DNA from: Flavobacterium sp. KMS
GTDB taxonomy: Bacteria; Bacteroidota; Bacteroidia; Flavobacteriales; Flavobacteriaceae
Length of the DNA: 64,000 nt
Assembly: GCF_000813005.1 (NCBI RefSeq)
Contig: NZ_JSYP01000014.1
Span: 1 to 64,000, forward strand
Direction of reading: 5' to 3'
A program made the position numbers and the translations under genes. The notes below the pieces were generated by a model, which ran no database searches, was not told the origin of the DNA, and was given only the letters and a program-made list of their open reading frames with translations. Positions 1 to 10,747 of this stretch are shown in pieces; within the stretch, counting starts at the first letter, position 1; each line of letters begins with the position of its first letter.

Positions 1-1
1 G

Positions 2-75
2 TAGTCCCGGGCAGACTCGAACTGCCGACCCCTACATTATCAGTGTAGTACTCTAACCAGCTGAGCTACGAGACT
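2..75 (-). tRNA. tRNA-Ile (anticodon GAU)
   Basis: Read on the minus strand this folds as a cloverleaf of about 74 nt. The 7-bp acceptor stem is AGTCTCG/CGGGACT with one G-U pair, the D arm begins GCTCAGCTGG, and the T arm carries GTTCGAGTC. The anticodon loop contains CTGATAA, so the anticodon is GAU (plus positions 39-41). The gene lies just downstream of 16S in the same direction, the usual 16S-tRNA-Ile-tRNA-Ala-23S spacer arrangement. The window begins one base after the discriminator, so an encoded CCA cannot be judged. Confidence 0.95.
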
Positions 76-193
76 CTGTTTTACTTAATTGTATTATTTG
101 AACTAACAGCAGAGTAATATAATCTTCAATTTAACCTATAGGTCAATTCGTCTTCTTTCCCTAACGTGCATTGCTGCTAACATATAGGGCTCT

Positions 194-1710
<1,517 letters not shown>

Positions 1711-1749
1711 TATTTTAATATTATATTGCGACTAATGATTCTATCGGTT

Positions 1750-3141
1750 TTATTCAAATTTTCCATCTCCCAGATTGTGTTTATAATACCATCCATTGGC
1801 TTGCTCTGTTAGAATACCCGACAATCCTTCATTAAATAAATCGGTAAATTGATATTGCTGTTCATCCAAGCCTGATGGTGCATGAGCTAAATTTCCTGCA
1901 TCAATGGATTTAACAATATCATTCCATTCATGCCTTTGATAGTCGAACTCTATAGGAGGGATCTTTTTAGAAGAATAGGAACCATCCCCTTTTTTGATAT
2001 AGCCGATTGAAGTTATGGATTTCAGAAATATAAAATCCTGCTCCGTTGCAAGGTCATATCCTATATTGAGGGATTTTACTAAACCCTCGTATTCATTGGA
2101 ATTGGTAAAATGATGAAATAGTAATATCCTGTTGCATAACCTCGTCGTTCTAATTTCGAATCCTGATTTGTAATCTGAAAAAGCATCCAATCTGAAAGTC
2201 CAATCTTTTATTTTATTGAAAGGTGCGACATCATTATACTCTCCATAATCGAAAACTGTTGAAAACAAATAATCAGATTCACTTGGGAATGCATCACCAA
2301 ATTTTTTGTAGGGTGTTTTATTACCATACAAAACTTTTTCTAGATAAAGATTGGTGTACGTAATTTTACCGTCTTTAAATCGATTTTTGTTATGCAATAA
2401 GGAATCATCAAAACCAATCTCATTTTCTTTCTTATAAATATATTGAGTGCAGTTTCCTTTATCATCAAATACAAATTCGGGAAACCATTCAAAAATTTTT
2501 GTCAGGTCTTTTGGATTTGAAATAATAGAATTATTAGTCCATCCAAAAAGAGTCGTAACGTTATCTCTTGAAATTACCCGCCATTTAATTCTTCCAGTTG
2601 CCTTTTCCGTCCAGCGTTCAATGCGAGCAAAAAGACCTTCAATTCTGGGTTTATAATTTCTTATAATAAATAGTCCGTCAGATGAGATTCTTTCGTGTAT
2701 AATATAGTCTTCATTAACATCTAACTGAAAACTTCCATCCGGATCTTTTGTAAATTCAGGAACTAAATCCTCCGCACCCGAAAACAGAAAGGTATCCGAA
2801 TCAATTAAATCAAGATATTGAGGCAGTCCTTTGTCTGTTTTACGCTTAATTGATCCTAAACTTAGCCCCCAACCTAATCCAAAAATACCATTACCAGTAC
2901 CTGAATTATAAGAAAGACTTAATGAAGGTGATGTACCCCTTGCAGATGAAAACGGAAGTTGAGTTGAAAATGAAGACGTGCCATTTACAGCATTAACAGT
3001 AAACTTTTCATCAATTCCCTTTAAAGCGCCACCTCCTTTTGGTAAAGAAATTGATGGAACTTCTATTGCATTGGATTTAGTTTTTCCTCCATCAGTTTGG
3101 AGAAATTCATTGTTAGAGTTGTTTTTAGTCTGTTCTTTCAT
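1750..3141 (-). pseudogene. SpvB/TcB-type toxin-complex protein, 5' fragment only
   Basis: The 463-residue product is the N-terminal SpvB domain (Salmonella virulence plasmid 65 kDa B protein) found in TcaC/TcdB-like subunits of insecticidal Tc toxins. Diagnostic stretches are PSISLPKGGGALKGIDEKF (about 29-47), SLSYNSGTGNGIFGLGWGLS and the IEGLFARIERWTEKATGRI block. In the family this domain continues into FG-GAP/TcdB-middle and RHS-repeat regions, with proteins usually well over 1,500 residues. Here the frame stops directly after GWYYKHNLGDGKFE, in the middle of a conserved block, and the 16S gene follows about 40 bp later in the same direction. The missing 3' part is not elsewhere in the window. 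The ATG at 3141 follows an A-rich stretch. It is either a real rearrangement that broke the gene or an assembly join at the rRNA repeat; the product is unlikely to be functional. Confidence 0.8.
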
Positions 3142-3792
3142 TTCTTATTATTTAATGCGTTGAGGCAAAAGCAAATGAGGGTAACTTTATCGACTTGTAG
3201 GTGAGATTACAACACTTTATACTTTACTAATGTGTTGTCTTGGCTGTTCAATTTATTGTCATTGATTCTTATGTAATTCTCTAATGACAAATAATACACT
3301 GATTATATGCTATTTATCTAATAAAAATGATAAAAATTACAAGGGTTAAATGGTTTAAAAAAAGTTCTTTAAGAAGATGTCTAAGTCCTGCTATTAAACT
3401 AAAAAAATTACCTTATTTAGATATATGTTTTTATTAACTCCGTAAAAATTTAATGGTTAGTTTCTGTATTAAAAACAAGTTCAACAAAGAAACAAACTAT
3501 TGATAACTAAGTAATTACCAAATTTAAAAAAAGAAAATTATATACTATCACGTAAAAATACCTGTTTTAATATCTTCGTAGATTATGTTAATGAGCAGTT
3601 TAAAAAAGCAATTATCATCTTCTATTTTTCATTTTAAATGATGCCAAAAAGTCCTTCATGAGAGCTTTATTAAAGCATAAGTAATTGACAAATTAGCTCT
3701 TAAAACCAGCAACAGTATTGAGAGAAGTTCTGCTTAAAATTATAAACAGAATCAATGCTAGCTGTGAAGCGCTAAATATTTTTAATTTATAT

Positions 3793-3808
3793 TAGAATAG
3801 TCGTTCTA
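3793..3808. promoter_or_regulatory. TetR operator 1, upstream of the tetR gene
   Basis: The inverted repeat TAGAAT-AGTC-GTTCTA lies 21 bp before the start of the TetR gene. A perfect -7 match, TAACTTTG, begins at 3815, so a repressor bound here would sit in the promoter spacer and give autoregulation. The second, perfectly symmetric copy lies at 4485-4500 before the downstream cassette. Confidence 0.75.
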
Positions 3809-3814
3809 ATTATA

Positions 3815-3822
3815 TAACTTTG
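3815..3822 (+). promoter_or_regulatory. Promoter -7 element of the tetR gene
   Basis: TAACTTTG matches the Bacteroidota TAnnTTTG element exactly. The ATG is at 3830, so transcription would start only a few bases before the start codon and the message would be almost leaderless. No good -33 TTG is seen at the expected spacing. The operator at 3793-3808 sits in the spacer. Confidence 0.5.
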
Positions 3823-3829
3823 CCACATT

Positions 3830-4405
3830 ATGTCAAGAAATAAACAATTTAACCCAGTAGAAAAACTAGTAAAAGCTAGAGATCTTTTTTGGAAAAAAGG
3901 ATATCATGTAACTTCTATACAGGATTTGGTAGATCAAATGCAAGTTAACAGAAGAAGTATGTATGACACTTATGGAGATAAACATGAGTTGTTTATTCAA
4001 AGTCTTGAAAGCTATGCAATCGAAACATATGGTGAATTTAATAGCATTGCTCAATTAGAAAAATCACCCAAAAAAGCCATAGAAGGCATTATATCAAAAG
4101 CAATTGAACGTTCGTTTGAAAAGGAGAAAATTTGTATGATTGTCAAGTCCTCATTTGAGCTGGCTCCGCTTGATCAAAGCATGAGAGATTTATTAAAACA
4201 ACATACTCAAAAACTAATTATAATTTTTCAGAATCTTATTATAAAAGCACAGGAAGCTGGTGAGATTTCAACAGAAAAAAATGCATTAAAATCTGCTCAA
4301 TTTATTGTTGGAAGCTTTGCAGGACTTTGGCAAATGCAGTCTTTATTTAATGATAGAATGATGGTCGAAGCAATGGCAGAACGTATTTTGGAAAGTTTAA
4401 AATGA
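3830..4405 (+). CDS. TetR/AcrR family transcriptional repressor
   Basis: The 191-residue protein has the TetR plan. The N-terminal helix-turn-helix (about residues 10-55) contains the signature run TSIQDLVDQMQVNRRSMYDT followed by YGDK, and a helical ligand-binding and dimerisation domain fills the rest. It most likely binds the 16-bp palindromes at 3793-3808 (own promoter) and 4485-4500 (next operon), so it probably senses a small lipophilic or xenobiotic compound and derepresses the flavin oxidoreductase and esterase genes downstream. The ligand cannot be inferred. A terminator at 4446-4475 separates this gene from its targets. The ATG at 3830 is the first in frame and lies just beyond the -7 element. 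Confidence 0.9.
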   Translation: MSRNKQFNPVEKLVKARDLFWKKGYHVTSIQDLVDQMQVNRRSMYDTYGDKHELFIQSLESYAIETYGEFNSIAQLEKSPKKAIEGIISKAIERSFEKEKICMIVKSSFELAPLDQSMRDLLKQHTQKLIIIFQNLIIKAQEAGEISTEKNALKSAQFIVGSFAGLWQMQSLFNDRMMVEAMAERILESLK

Positions 4406-4445
4406 TATTTATATAATTAATAATCAAAGCATATAAGTTTATTTA

Positions 4446-4475
4446 ATGGAGATAAAACAATCTCCATATTTTTTT
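4446..4475 (+). terminator. Rho-independent terminator after tetR
   Basis: An 8-bp perfect stem ATGGAGAT / ATCTCCAT with a six-base loop is followed by a run of seven T. It lies 40 bp after the TetR stop and 10 bp before the second operator, so tetR and the following cassette are separate transcription units. Confidence 0.8.
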
Positions 4476-4484
4476 GATTTAAAA

Positions 4485-4500
4485 TAGAACGATCGTTCTA
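4485..4500. promoter_or_regulatory. TetR operator 2, upstream of the oxidoreductase cassette
   Basis: TAGAACGATCGTTCTA is a perfect 16-bp palindrome, 35 bp before the first gene of the three-gene cassette. It shares the outer TAGAA/TTCTA half-sites with the copy at 3793-3808. Two copies of one operator, each before a transcription start, make it very likely that the adjacent TetR protein controls both units. Confidence 0.8.
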
Positions 4501-4535
4501 ATAAGTGATATTTAAAAATAATAATAGTAATAATA

Positions 4536-4838
4536 ATGGAAGAAAATAATAAAATAGTAGTTAGCTACATCTTAAAGCATCAACAAGACAAAAATCTCGA
4601 TAGCATTTCAGAGATTTTGGAGGATAACAAATTCTGGCAAATTTTCCCTTCTCCTAATGTAGAAGTTTTGAGTTGGAATGTATTGGTTGGTCTTGGACAT
4701 TTAATCACGCTCAGATTTGCTCCATCCCAATTACGAGAAGTAAATCTTGCCATCGAAAAGGGAGCTTGGGGTGCCTTTAATTCCGAAGCATATCTAACGT
4801 ATGATTACTTGGAGGTATGGAAACAAAAAAGAGGATAA
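4536..4838 (+). CDS. Small protein of unknown function, first gene of TetR-controlled cassette
   Basis: The 100-residue soluble protein has no signal peptide or membrane segment. I do not recognise its family with certainty. It has a central hydrophobic stretch (WNVLVGLGHLITLRF) and a conserved-looking LREVNLAIEKGAWGAFNSEA segment that recalls small dimeric alpha+beta stress-type proteins, but that is only an impression. It is the first gene after the perfect TetR operator, 51 bp before a flavin-dependent oxidoreductase, so it is probably co-expressed with it and linked to metabolism of the regulator's ligand. The start ATG follows an A/T-rich leader with no Shine-Dalgarno sequence. Confidence 0.7.
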   Translation: MEENNKIVVSYILKHQQDKNLDSISEILEDNKFWQIFPSPNVEVLSWNVLVGLGHLITLRFAPSQLREVNLAIEKGAWGAFNSEAYLTYDYLEVWKQKRG

Positions 4839-4889
4839 TACAGTAATAAATCTTACTTAACAGCATTTTTAAAAATAATAATACTTTAT

Positions 4890-5930
4890 ATGGAATTAGG
4901 AATTAGCCTTTTTGGGGACTTACATGTTAACCCTACTACTGGCAAAATACAATCTGCGCAAGTGCGCTTACAAGAATTAATTGAAGAAATAAAACTTGCT
5001 GATGAAGTGGGTTTAGATCTTGCCGGAATTGGGGAACATCATCGAAAAGAATATGCCGTATCAAGTCCTGAGATTGTACTTGCAGCTGCAGCGACAGTAA
5101 CAAAGAATATAAAATTAACTAGTTCTGTGACTGTTTTAAGCTCTTCGGATCCCGTTAAATTGTATCAGAATTTTGCATTGGTCGATTTGCTTTCTAATGG
5201 CAGAGCTGAATTGATGGCCGGCAGAGGAAGTTTTATAGAATCTTTTCCACTATTCGGTTATGATCTAAAAGATTATAACCTTTTGTATGAGGAAAAATTA
5301 GACTTGTTACTTCGAATCAATGCCGAAGAAAAGATTACTTGGAGGGGAGAATTCCGTCCAGATTTGCAAGATCAGCTGGTGCTTCCCAGAGCAGTTAATA
5401 ATAACCTAAAAGTCTGGGTTGCTGCTGGAGGAACTCCCGCGTCTGTAGAACGTGCAGGTCGTTTGGGATTGCCATTAGTTTTTGCAATTGTGGCAGGAAC
5501 TCCTTTAATTAATTTTAAACCCCTTTTTGAGTTTTATAAAGAAACTTATTTAGCGTATGGACATGATATGTCCAAATTTCAAGTGGGTATGTTTTCTCAT
5601 TCGCTATTTGGTAATGATGCTAATGACATAGCAAAATATTACTTCCAATTATATGCTGCTCAAATGGATAGGATAGGAAAAACCAGAGGATGGTCGCCTT
5701 TTAGTCAAAACCAATTTGATTATGGAAGATCAAGAGAAGCTGCCCTTTTTGTAGGAGATGAAAACCAAGCTATCGATAAAATATTGTATTCACATGAACT
5801 ATACGGAATGACTCGTTTTACAGCCCATATGGATGTAGGTGCGCCTTCTCATAGTCATATCATGAAATCTATTGAAATATTCGGGACAAAAATTGCTCCT
5901 AAAGTAAGAGCTGCATTAGCAAATAAATAA
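4890..5930 (+). CDS. LLM-class (luciferase-like) flavin-dependent oxidoreductase
   Basis: The 346-residue protein belongs to the bacterial luciferase-like monooxygenase superfamily, TIM-barrel enzymes using FMN or F420. Features: the N-terminal beta strand MELGISLFGD; an early GLDLAGIGEHH motif (about 50) typical of the LLM barrel; the KLTSSVTVLSSSDPVKLYQNFALVDLLSNGRAE block (split here only as recognised family sequence); and the central GRGSF segment. Members usually oxygenate or oxidise small organic substrates with reduced flavin. The substrate is not predictable. It is the middle gene of the cassette behind the TetR operator, 16 bp before the esterase gene. An oxidoreductase plus esterase under a TetR repressor suggests inducible detoxification or breakdown of an ester or ketone compound. 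Confidence 0.88.
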   Translation: MELGISLFGDLHVNPTTGKIQSAQVRLQELIEEIKLADEVGLDLAGIGEHHRKEYAVSSPEIVLAAAATVTKNIKLTSSVTVLSSSDPVKLYQNFALVDLLSNGRAELMAGRGSFIESFPLFGYDLKDYNLLYEEKLDLLLRINAEEKITWRGEFRPDLQDQLVLPRAVNNNLKVWVAAGGTPASVERAGRLGLPLVFAIVAGTPLINFKPLFEFYKETYLAYGHDMSKFQVGMFSHSLFGNDANDIAKYYFQLYAAQMDRIGKTRGWSPFSQNQFDYGRSREAALFVGDENQAIDKILYSHELYGMTRFTAHMDVGAPSHSHIMKSIEIFGTKIAPKVRAALANK

Positions 5931-5946
5931 TACGTAATTATAAAAA

Positions 5947-6792
5947 ATGGAAACAATTAAAAGAGTTAATCTCTGGAATAACAATATGCCTACAAATAGT
6001 GGCTTAATCGGTGATGAAATTTTGCATCCTAATGAGGTTATTGAAATCAGTAATATTACACAAGCGGAGATTATTATCTATTCTCCCACCCCTTCCTTAA
6101 ATACTGGAAGGGCAATTATTATTTGTCCCGGTGGCGCTTATGCTGGTTTAGCAATTACGCCTCAAGGATATGATTTTGCAGAATGGTTATCCTCAATTGG
6201 TATTATGGCAATCGTATTAAAGTATAGAATGCCAAACGCAAACAAAGAAATTCCTCTAGATGATGTCAAGGAAGCAATACGTTATGTACGTAGAAATTCA
6301 AAAACATTAAATTTAGATGATAATAAAATAGGTATAGCTGGGTTTTCTGCCGGAGGACATCTTGCAGCATTAGTCTCTACCTTATCCTCTAAAGATGGTA
6401 TGGAATACCGCCCAGACTTCTCTATTTTGTTTTATCCGGTTATTACCATGAATAGTAATACACAAATAAATACTAGAGAAAATCTTTTAGGAAATCAACC
6501 ATCAATAGAGGATATCGAAGCATTTTCTTGTGAAAACCAAGTGTCTGTAAATACCCCGCGTACATTGATATTGACAAGTAATGATGATACCATTGTTTCT
6601 CCCATTAATAGCATAATGTATTATGAAGCACTTAGAAACAATGGGATAGATTCAAGTTTATTTATATTTCCTCAGGGAGATCATGGTTGGGGAATTAAAG
6701 GAGTTAATATGTTTGGAAACAAATTTCAATACATAGAACAGGCAAAGGATTTAATAACAAATTGGATTATGAATCTGACAGAAGCAAAATAA
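5947..6792 (+). CDS. Alpha/beta hydrolase, esterase of the BD-FAE/acetylesterase type
   Basis: The 281-residue cytoplasmic hydrolase has a complete triad. The nucleophile elbow GFSAGGH places the serine near residue 134, the acid is in TSNDDTIVSP (about 213-214), and the histidine is in QGDHGWG (about 246). The oxyanion-hole strand is ICPGGAYAGLA (about 60-69). This layout fits small carboxylic-ester hydrolases related to acetyl-xylan esterases. There is no signal peptide, so it acts in the cytoplasm and is more likely a small-molecule esterase than a polysaccharide enzyme. It is the last gene of the TetR-controlled cassette and ends before the bidirectional terminator at 6889-6927. Confidence 0.88.
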   Translation: METIKRVNLWNNNMPTNSGLIGDEILHPNEVIEISNITQAEIIIYSPTPSLNTGRAIIICPGGAYAGLAITPQGYDFAEWLSSIGIMAIVLKYRMPNANKEIPLDDVKEAIRYVRRNSKTLNLDDNKIGIAGFSAGGHLAALVSTLSSKDGMEYRPDFSILFYPVITMNSNTQINTRENLLGNQPSIEDIEAFSCENQVSVNTPRTLILTSNDDTIVSPINSIMYYEALRNNGIDSSLFIFPQGDHGWGIKGVNMFGNKFQYIEQAKDLITNWIMNLTEAK

Positions 6793-6888
6793 TTTGAAGC
6801 CAATAGAATTTTGTAAAAGATTCCCGTTTTTTTAGTTGTGCATCTATCAAGTGTTAAGATATTTTCAAAATAAATTTCAAAACCAAAA

Positions 6889-6927
6889 AAACTCCAAAAT
6901 CAAATGACTTTGGAGTTTGTTTTTTTA
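6889..6927. terminator. Bidirectional terminator between converging genes
   Basis: A 10-bp perfect stem AAACTCCAAA / TTTGGAGTTT is followed by GTTTTTTT on the plus strand and preceded by an A-run serving the minus strand. It lies between the esterase gene end (6792) and the end of the minus-strand amidohydrolase gene (6943). Confidence 0.8.
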
Positions 6928-6942
6928 TATATTCTTTACAAA

Positions 6943-8643
6943 TCATTTTCCAAAAATGGTTTTCCCTTCTTTAATGGTTTCAACTACGTTGATACCTTTT
7001 ATATCCATAGCGGCTACTTTAATAGGATTTTTATCCAGAACCACAAGATCTGCCAGTTTTCCAACTTTAAGAGAACCTTTATTATTTTCTTCAAAATATT
7101 GATATGCCGCATTAGTTGTAATAGCTTGCAAAGCCTGGTAAGGAGAAATTCTTTGGTCAGCTCCTATAACAACTCCATCTCTGGAAATACGATTTACCGC
7201 AGACCAAATAACAAACATCTGATTTATTGGCACCACATTAAAATCAGTATGATTTGTTGGACGAAGTCCTTTATCAAGTGCAGTTTTAAAAGGACTTATA
7301 AAAAATGCCTGATCCTTACCTCTGTTCTTAATATGTGTATCAGCAAAAAAGTATGTATGTTCAGTATAAAATGACGGGATTAATTTGTACTCAACAAATT
7401 TATCTAATTGATCTTCTCGGGCAAATTGAGCATGGACAATAATTGTTCTTCGCTCTTTTGTTGGATTTCCAGCCGAAGCAAATTCATGAGCTTTAATACA
7501 CATATCAATTGCCGCATCTCCATTGGCATGAAATCCTGATTGCAAACCTGCATCATAAATACGTTTTAATAGTTTATTACCTTCATCCTGATTAAATGAG
7601 GGTTGTCCACACCAATTTGTCTCTCCTCCCGGACCTCCTGTTAAATATGGAGTTGTAAAATATGCTGTTCTCCCTTGTGGCGAACCATCAATCGTAATTT
7701 TTATACCACCTAATTTAAAATGGTTATTATATTTCCCAAAGACTTTAGGCGGATACACTTTAAATAAAGTATCCATTTCTGTAAACAACGGATATGAAAT
7801 AACATCAATAAACAATTTACCTTCTTTGGCACCTCGATCTAACATTGTAACCTCGCCCATATGTGTGGCTCCTTCTTGTGCAGTTGTTATTCCCGCGGCT
7901 GCATAAAACATTTGTCCTTCTTTTAATTGAGAAAGCTGTGTTTCTATAGATGGTTTTGGCATTGCCGCAAAAATAGGGAGATATGACATTTCCATAATCA
8001 GCCCATAAGGCTCATTTGTACCTGGTTTTCTAACGATTATACCTCCAGGAACAGTTGGCGTTTTGTCATTTATATTATATATAGCCATCGATTTAGAATT
8101 CAATACTACACCATGCATAGAAACATGAATTACCATCACTGGGTTATTTGGAAATGCATTATCTAGATCATCTCTATTCAATAATCTTCCGTTAGGCATA
8201 GCATTATCATCATAACCATAACCAATTATTGTTTCACCATCAGGGATTTTTTTATCCTCTTTCAGTTTTTTTAGTGCCTTAATAATCCCTTCCACACTAT
8301 TTGCTTCTCCTGCAGGAGCTGGTTGACAATTAGCTTGGGAATTCATGGCCAGAGAGCTCATAAAATGACTGTGCGGATCAATAAATCCAGGCAATAATGT
8401 TTTACCTTTCAAATCTCTCATTTCAGTATTGCTTCCTTTTAATTTTTCAGCTTCAACTTTAGAACCAACAAATAAAATCTTCCCACTTTTTACAGCGATT
8501 GCTTCTACGTATTGAGCCTGATCTCCTTCCATTGTGATTATATCACCGCCAAAATAAATAAGGTCTGCTGGATTTTCAACTTCTTTTTTACAACTTATTA
8601 AAGTCGTGATTAACAGTAATACTAATATTATTTCTTTTTTCAT
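6943..8643 (-). CDS. Amidohydrolase family lipoprotein (YtcJ-like)
   Basis: The metal-dependent amidohydrolase_3/YtcJ-type enzyme is about 566 residues long. The start is placed at the ATG at 8643 (MKKEIILVLL) because it directly begins a lipoprotein signal. The lipobox LISC puts the lipidated cysteine near residue 18, so the mature enzyme is membrane-anchored. Metal-binding sequence GFIDPHSHF (about 86-94) follows the small beta-sandwich that begins ADLIYFGGDIITM, and the C-terminal closing region reads GKLADLVVLDKNP. YtcJ-type enzymes hydrolyse N-acyl or cyclic amide bonds; the substrate is unknown. An in-frame start nine codons upstream would break the signal peptide. An MFS carrier gene lies 148 bp upstream on the same strand. 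Confidence 0.9.
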   Translation of the reverse strand: MKKEIILVLLLITTLISCKKEVENPADLIYFGGDIITMEGDQAQYVEAIAVKSGKILFVGSKVEAEKLKGSNTEMRDLKGKTLLPGFIDPHSHFMSSLAMNSQANCQPAPAGEANSVEGIIKALKKLKEDKKIPDGETIIGYGYDDNAMPNGRLLNRDDLDNAFPNNPVMVIHVSMHGVVLNSKSMAIYNINDKTPTVPGGIIVRKPGTNEPYGLIMEMSYLPIFAAMPKPSIETQLSQLKEGQMFYAAAGITTAQEGATHMGEVTMLDRGAKEGKLFIDVISYPLFTEMDTLFKVYPPKVFGKYNNHFKLGGIKITIDGSPQGRTAYFTTPYLTGGPGGETNWCGQPSFNQDEGNKLLKRIYDAGLQSGFHANGDAAIDMCIKAHEFASAGNPTKERRTIIVHAQFAREDQLDKFVEYKLIPSFYTEHTYFFADTHIKNRGKDQAFFISPFKTALDKGLRPTNHTDFNVVPINQMFVIWSAVNRISRDGVVIGADQRISPYQALQAITTNAAYQYFEENNKGSLKVGKLADLVVLDKNPIKVAAMDIKGINVVETIKEGKTIFGK

Positions 8644-8791
8644 TTTAAAGTATTTTACATTACTACACATAAGTAAATTAAAATAATTAAAACCAAAGTT
8701 GTACGCGTAGTTTTACGTGTTTTGTAAAATGTTCCTTATAAATTTTTAAATTCCATTTAATTTAATGGATTGCAAAAATCCAGAATATTTA

Positions 8792-10030
8792 TTACTTAAA
8801 AAAAGAAACCACAATGTCTTCTTTTACCTTTTTTTGCTCTTTTTTAACCACTAAATAAATTAAATAAGTAATAAAAGCTGTAGCAAATGCAAGTATATAA
8901 TTAAACATCCAATTTGTATTGTAATCGTAATTTTGAATAATTGTCAAACCTGTTTTAGAGCTAAATACATGTGCAAAACCATAACTCATTTGAAAAGTTG
9001 ACATAAATATCCCTTCTAGGTTTTTATGGCTTCTATTCATGACAAAACCACTGGCAAAAGCAAAAGTTAGCATGTTTCCAAAAGACATTAAAAACATAAA
9101 GATCCAAAATACCCATGCCTGATGTACTAAGAACAACATGAGATATGAAGTTCCTATTAATAGTAATCCTATCATTATAGCAACCAGATCAGTGATTTTA
9201 TTCTTTTGAACAAAATTTACCACCACCATTTCAAATAAGACAAATATAACTCCGCTAAAACCAAGGAACATTCCGCTATCAAATTCTGTTAAATGATATG
9301 CTTCTTTATGATAAATGGGTACGATAGAAAAAACCTGAAAATAAAGATATCCTGTTACTAAAGCAATTATCCAATTCATTACAAAAGGAAAATCTTTTAG
9401 CGGTGCAAATTTATCCTGATTTACAGTATTCATTTCTAGTTTATATAATAGCTTCTTTTCTTTTACAAAAAAGACAAAAATTACTATAGAAATAATAGAA
9501 GTTAAACCATCTACAATAAACAAGGTATTATACTCTGAATTTATAATTAGTAGTCCTCCTAAAACAGGACCAACGACAAGACCAACATTGGTTGCCATTC
9601 TTAATAATGATAAGGCACGCAGTCGTGAATCGTTATTTACATAACTATTTAGACTTACCATCATTGCAGGCCTGTACATATCTGCTATTGCCGTTAAAAG
9701 AAAAATGGAAAGACATAATAGTTCAAAAGTTTTTACAAATTGTAGTGAAAGAAGGATTATTCCACTAGAAAACAAACTAAAAACCATGACCTTGTACGCC
9801 CCAAAAATATCAGATAATTTTCCACTGAAGAAAGTTCCGAATAAAGATCCTATTCCAAAACAAACCATAACCCAACCTATTTCTGAGTAACTTAAGTTTA
9901 ATTCGTCTTTAAAATATTTAGATAAAAAAGGAACTACTACAGCTCCTATTCTATTTACCAGAGTAATTAGGGCTAGAATCCATATTTCTCTTGGGAAATT
10001 TTTAAAATTCCCTAAATAACGGTTAAGCAT
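8792..10030 (-). CDS. Major facilitator superfamily transporter
   Basis: An integral membrane carrier of about 412 residues with around twelve hydrophobic segments. The loop 2-3 region reads GKLSDIFGAYKVM, a form of the MFS GxLaDrfGrk motif, and RPAMMVSLNSYVNN in loop 4-5 resembles drug and sugar efflux MFS members. The ATG at 10030 (MLNRYLG) is preferred to a TTG two codons upstream. The substrate is unknown; a drug or metabolite exporter is the best general guess. Neighbouring genes on this strand (amidohydrolase and PAS protein) are spaced by more than 50 bp, so operon membership is uncertain. Confidence 0.88.
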   Translation of the reverse strand: MLNRYLGNFKNFPREIWILALITLVNRIGAVVVPFLSKYFKDELNLSYSEIGWVMVCFGIGSLFGTFFSGKLSDIFGAYKVMVFSLFSSGIILLSLQFVKTFELLCLSIFLLTAIADMYRPAMMVSLNSYVNNDSRLRALSLLRMATNVGLVVGPVLGGLLIINSEYNTLFIVDGLTSIISIVIFVFFVKEKKLLYKLEMNTVNQDKFAPLKDFPFVMNWIIALVTGYLYFQVFSIVPIYHKEAYHLTEFDSGMFLGFSGVIFVLFEMVVVNFVQKNKITDLVAIMIGLLLIGTSYLMLFLVHQAWVFWIFMFLMSFGNMLTFAFASGFVMNRSHKNLEGIFMSTFQMSYGFAHVFSSKTGLTIIQNYDYNTNWMFNYILAFATAFITYLIYLVVKKEQKKVKEDIVVSFFK

Positions 10031-10083
10031 TTTCAAAAATATTTAGTTGGGGCATATATTTTTTTGAGTACTTTAAAGAAGTA

Positions 10084-10689
10084 CTAATTTCCAAAGAACC
10101 TACCAAAGAAACTTTTTTTAGTTTCTTCAATTTCCTCAGTAGATGACTCTAATTTAATTTGTTCATTTAAATCATCCATCATCAATTTTGTAATCAATTC
10201 TACATAATCAAGATTATGATCTTCAAGATAACCAGTTAAGTATTTTTCACTTGCCTCAATACCGCTTACTTGTTCGATTTTAGATAGTTTTTTATACAAA
10301 TCTTCGATTTTTTCTACTACTCCAGCCGAAATAGCTTTACGGCGAGCAATATATTTCGTGATTTTTGCATCTTCATTTACTATATAATCAAAATCAGTAA
10401 TTACCCAGTAATATTCTCCAGATTTGGCTAAATTTTTAATGATACCGTGAAACTTTCTTCCCATCTTAATATTATCCCATAAGACTTTAAAAATCACTTT
10501 AGGCATATCGGGATGACGGATAATATTATGTGGCTGACCTACTAATTCAGATTCATCATATCCTGAAACTTTAGAAAAAGTGTCGTTTACGTACTCTAAA
10601 GTTCCGTACAAGTCTGCCTTACTTACAATAGTTTTGGTAGTATCCCACTTAACTTCTTTATCAATTGGGGTTGGACATATTTTATCCAT
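10084..10689 (-). CDS. Single PAS-domain protein (Aer-like PAS)
   Basis: A 201-residue soluble protein with one PAS domain (about residues 15-125) and a charged helical tail. TLEYVNDTFSKVSGYDESEL, then GQPHNIIRHPDMP (about 51-63) and the WDNIKMGRKFHGIIKN segment, are typical of the FAD-binding PAS domain of the aerotaxis receptor Aer and its relatives. No kinase, GGDEF or methyl-accepting domain follows, so the output must be through a partner. It lies 58 bp after the exported ASKHA protein gene on the same strand and the two may be co-transcribed. Redox or oxygen sensing is an inference from the Aer-like motif. Confidence 0.85.
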   Translation of the reverse strand: MDKICPTPIDKEVKWDTTKTIVSKADLYGTLEYVNDTFSKVSGYDESELVGQPHNIIRHPDMPKVIFKVLWDNIKMGRKFHGIIKNLAKSGEYYWVITDFDYIVNEDAKITKYIARRKAISAGVVEKIEDLYKKLSKIEQVSGIEASEKYLTGYLEDHNLDYVELITKLMMDDLNEQIKLESSTEEIEETKKSFFGRFFGN

Positions 10690-10747
10690 AAAATTTCAAT
10701 TTATTTGGGTTTTAGTAAATAACTCATTAAATATGAGTTCGTTGTAT

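Larger units (their letters stand above)
3142..3829. other. Gene-free AT-rich intergenic region
   Basis: About 690 bp between two divergently oriented genes. It is very AT-rich with stop codons in all frames, and I see no RNA gene, repeat family member or terminator. The only recognisable signals are at its right end: the TetR operator at 3793-3808 and a -7 element TAACTTTG at 3815-3822. Confidence 0.6.

Noticed and set aside
6904..7374. A 156-codon plus-strand frame.
   Set aside because: It is antisense to the C-terminal part of the amidohydrolase gene, starts in the terminator region and has no family resemblance.
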